From contig JAGYJP010000028.1 of assembly GCA_018402075.1 (NCBI GenBank), positions 1 through 7,177 on the forward strand: a stretch of DNA of 7,177 nucleotides. The letters are read 5' to 3'. Source of the DNA: Candidatus Nanopelagicales bacterium (GTDB lineage Bacteria > Actinomycetota > Actinomycetes > S36-B12). Below, piece by piece: positions 6,317 to 7,177 of the stretch. The number at the start of each line of letters is the position of its first letter. The first letter of the stretch is position 1. Both the position numbers and the translations under genes were made by a program. Under the pieces are notes generated by a model. That model saw nothing but the letters and a program-made list of their open reading frames with translations. It searched no databases and was not told where the DNA came from.

Positions 6317-7177
6317 GTGTCCCAAGGCGTGCATATCAATGGCCAAACCCGCGATGGCAGAGGTCCAGTTATTGAACTCACCAACCCTGCCACCGGTGAG
6401 GTGTTTGATTCAGTAACGACCGCAAGTGCCGCAGACGTTGCAGAGGCGGTTGCGGCGGCGACCGCAGCCCAACCAGGTTGGGCTGCCCGCACGCCGGGTG
6501 AACGCGCCAAGGTGCTGCTCACACTTGCCGATCTGATTGAAGCCGAATCTGAGGGGATTACCCGGTTAGAGGTAGATGAAACGGGAAAGCCTCGGGCGGT
6601 ATTCCAAGACGGTGAGCTGCCATTTGCTGCAGACAACCTTCGGTTTTTTGCCGGCGCGGGGCGCTCACTCGAGGGCACGGCAGCGGCTGAACTGTCGACC
6701 GGATTCACCAGCCTCCTGATGCGCCAACCAATTGGGGTCGTTGGATCAATCACGCCATGGAACTTCCCTTTCATCATGGCGATTTGGAAAGTGGGGCCCG
6801 CGCTGGCAACGGGCAATGCGGTGGTACTGAAACCTGCGCCGGCAACACCGCGCAGTTCCATTCGACTTGCCGAGTTGGCGCAGCAAGCGGGGCTACCTGA
6901 TGGTCTGTTGAGTGTGGTCAGTGGTGGCAATGAAGTGGGCGAAGTCATGGTGACGGAACCAGGAATTCGAATGATCTCGCTCACCGGATCCACGGCAGCA
7001 GGCGAATCCGTCATGGCAGCGGCCGCACCATTTGTGAAGCGATTACACCTTGAGTTGGGTGGTAAGGCTCCCGCGGTTGTTTTTGCTGACGCCGATCTCG
7101 ACCAGATGGCCAGAGCCCTGACCCTTGGTGCGACCTACAACACCGGACAGGATTGCACTGCCGCCACGCGCATCTAT
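6317..7177 (+). CDS. Aldehyde dehydrogenase, partial (runs off the window; probable aminobutyraldehyde-type)
   Basis: The first 287 codons of an NAD(P)-dependent aldehyde dehydrogenase (family usually ~480 residues); the frame is open to the last base. It would oxidise the aldehyde made by the preceding flavoenzyme to an acid such as a GABA-type product. Visible motifs: NPATGEVF (23-30), ITPWNFP (145-151) with oxyanion-hole N149, LKPAPATP (171-178) with cofactor-binding K172, the GSTAAGE turn (224-230), LELGGKAP (245-252) with general base E246, and GQDC (277-280) with nucleophile C280. The residue after KPA is Pro where many NAD-dependent members have Glu (KPSE), so cofactor preference may be relaxed or favour NADP. 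The GTG at 6317 is preceded by AGGAA (6308-6312), 4-5 bases away and overlapping the TAG of the oxidase gene; the intergenic gap is 7 bases. Domain identity is firm; the specific aldehyde is inferred from the operon. Confidence 0.93.
   Translation, partial: MSQGVHINGQTRDGRGPVIELTNPATGEVFDSVTTASAADVAEAVAAATAAQPGWAARTPGERAKVLLTLADLIEAESEGITRLEVDETGKPRAVFQDGELPFAADNLRFFAGAGRSLEGTAAAELSTGFTSLLMRQPIGVVGSITPWNFPFIMAIWKVGPALATGNAVVLKPAPATPRSSIRLAELAQQAGLPDGLLSVVSGGNEVGEVMVTEPGIRMISLTGSTAAGESVMAAAAPFVKRLHLELGGKAPAVVFADADLDQMARALTLGATYNTGQDCTAATRIY

Noticed and set aside
6274..7014. Long antisense open frame opposite the aldehyde dehydrogenase (~246 codons)
   Set aside because: It lies wholly over a dehydrogenase with intact catalytic motifs, and its translation is Ser/Pro/Ala-rich without any domain pattern. 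It is a codon-bias shadow.

Overview
The window looks like chromosomal DNA from an actinomycete-type bacterium of moderate GC. It has tightly packed genes with ATGA stop/start overlaps, several GTG starts, a lipoprotein-type substrate-binding protein and an MGT-type glycosyltransferase. This lineage call is inferred from style and protein flavour; no marker gene is present.

Layout. Two divergent transcription units share one AT-rich 121-bp intergenic region (882-1002). Leftward run a TetR-family regulator (234-881) and, overlapping it by 4 bases, the first 79 codons of a glycosyltransferase-like gene (1-237, cut by the window edge). Rightward runs a compact six-gene operon: a PotD-type lipoprotein (1003-2115), permease PotB (2126-3034), permease PotC (3027-3797), ATPase PotA (3794-4873), an FAD-dependent DAO-family oxidoreductase resembling PuuB (4870-6309), and an aldehyde dehydrogenase (6317 to the window end, 287 codons present). 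The junctions are a 10-nt gap, an 8-nt overlap, two 4-nt ATGA overlaps and a 7-nt gap, so co-transcription is very likely.

Reading. The operon appears to be a self-contained polyamine (putrescine/spermidine-like) uptake and oxidation module. The lipoprotein captures the amine, PotB/C/A import it, the flavoenzyme oxidises an amine to an aldehyde, and the dehydrogenase converts the aldehyde to an acid. The TetR protein is the obvious candidate repressor. The shared intergenic region holds two short palindromes with the same GAT centre, one at each gene's presumed promoter/leader, which are plausible operators. The least expected element is the glycosyltransferase-like gene coupled to the regulator, whose N-terminus lacks the usual catalytic histidine position of the GT1 family. 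No RNA gene, mobile element, CRISPR array or strong terminator is visible. Most of the window is a recognisable system; the regulatory region and the glycosyltransferase are the less explained parts.
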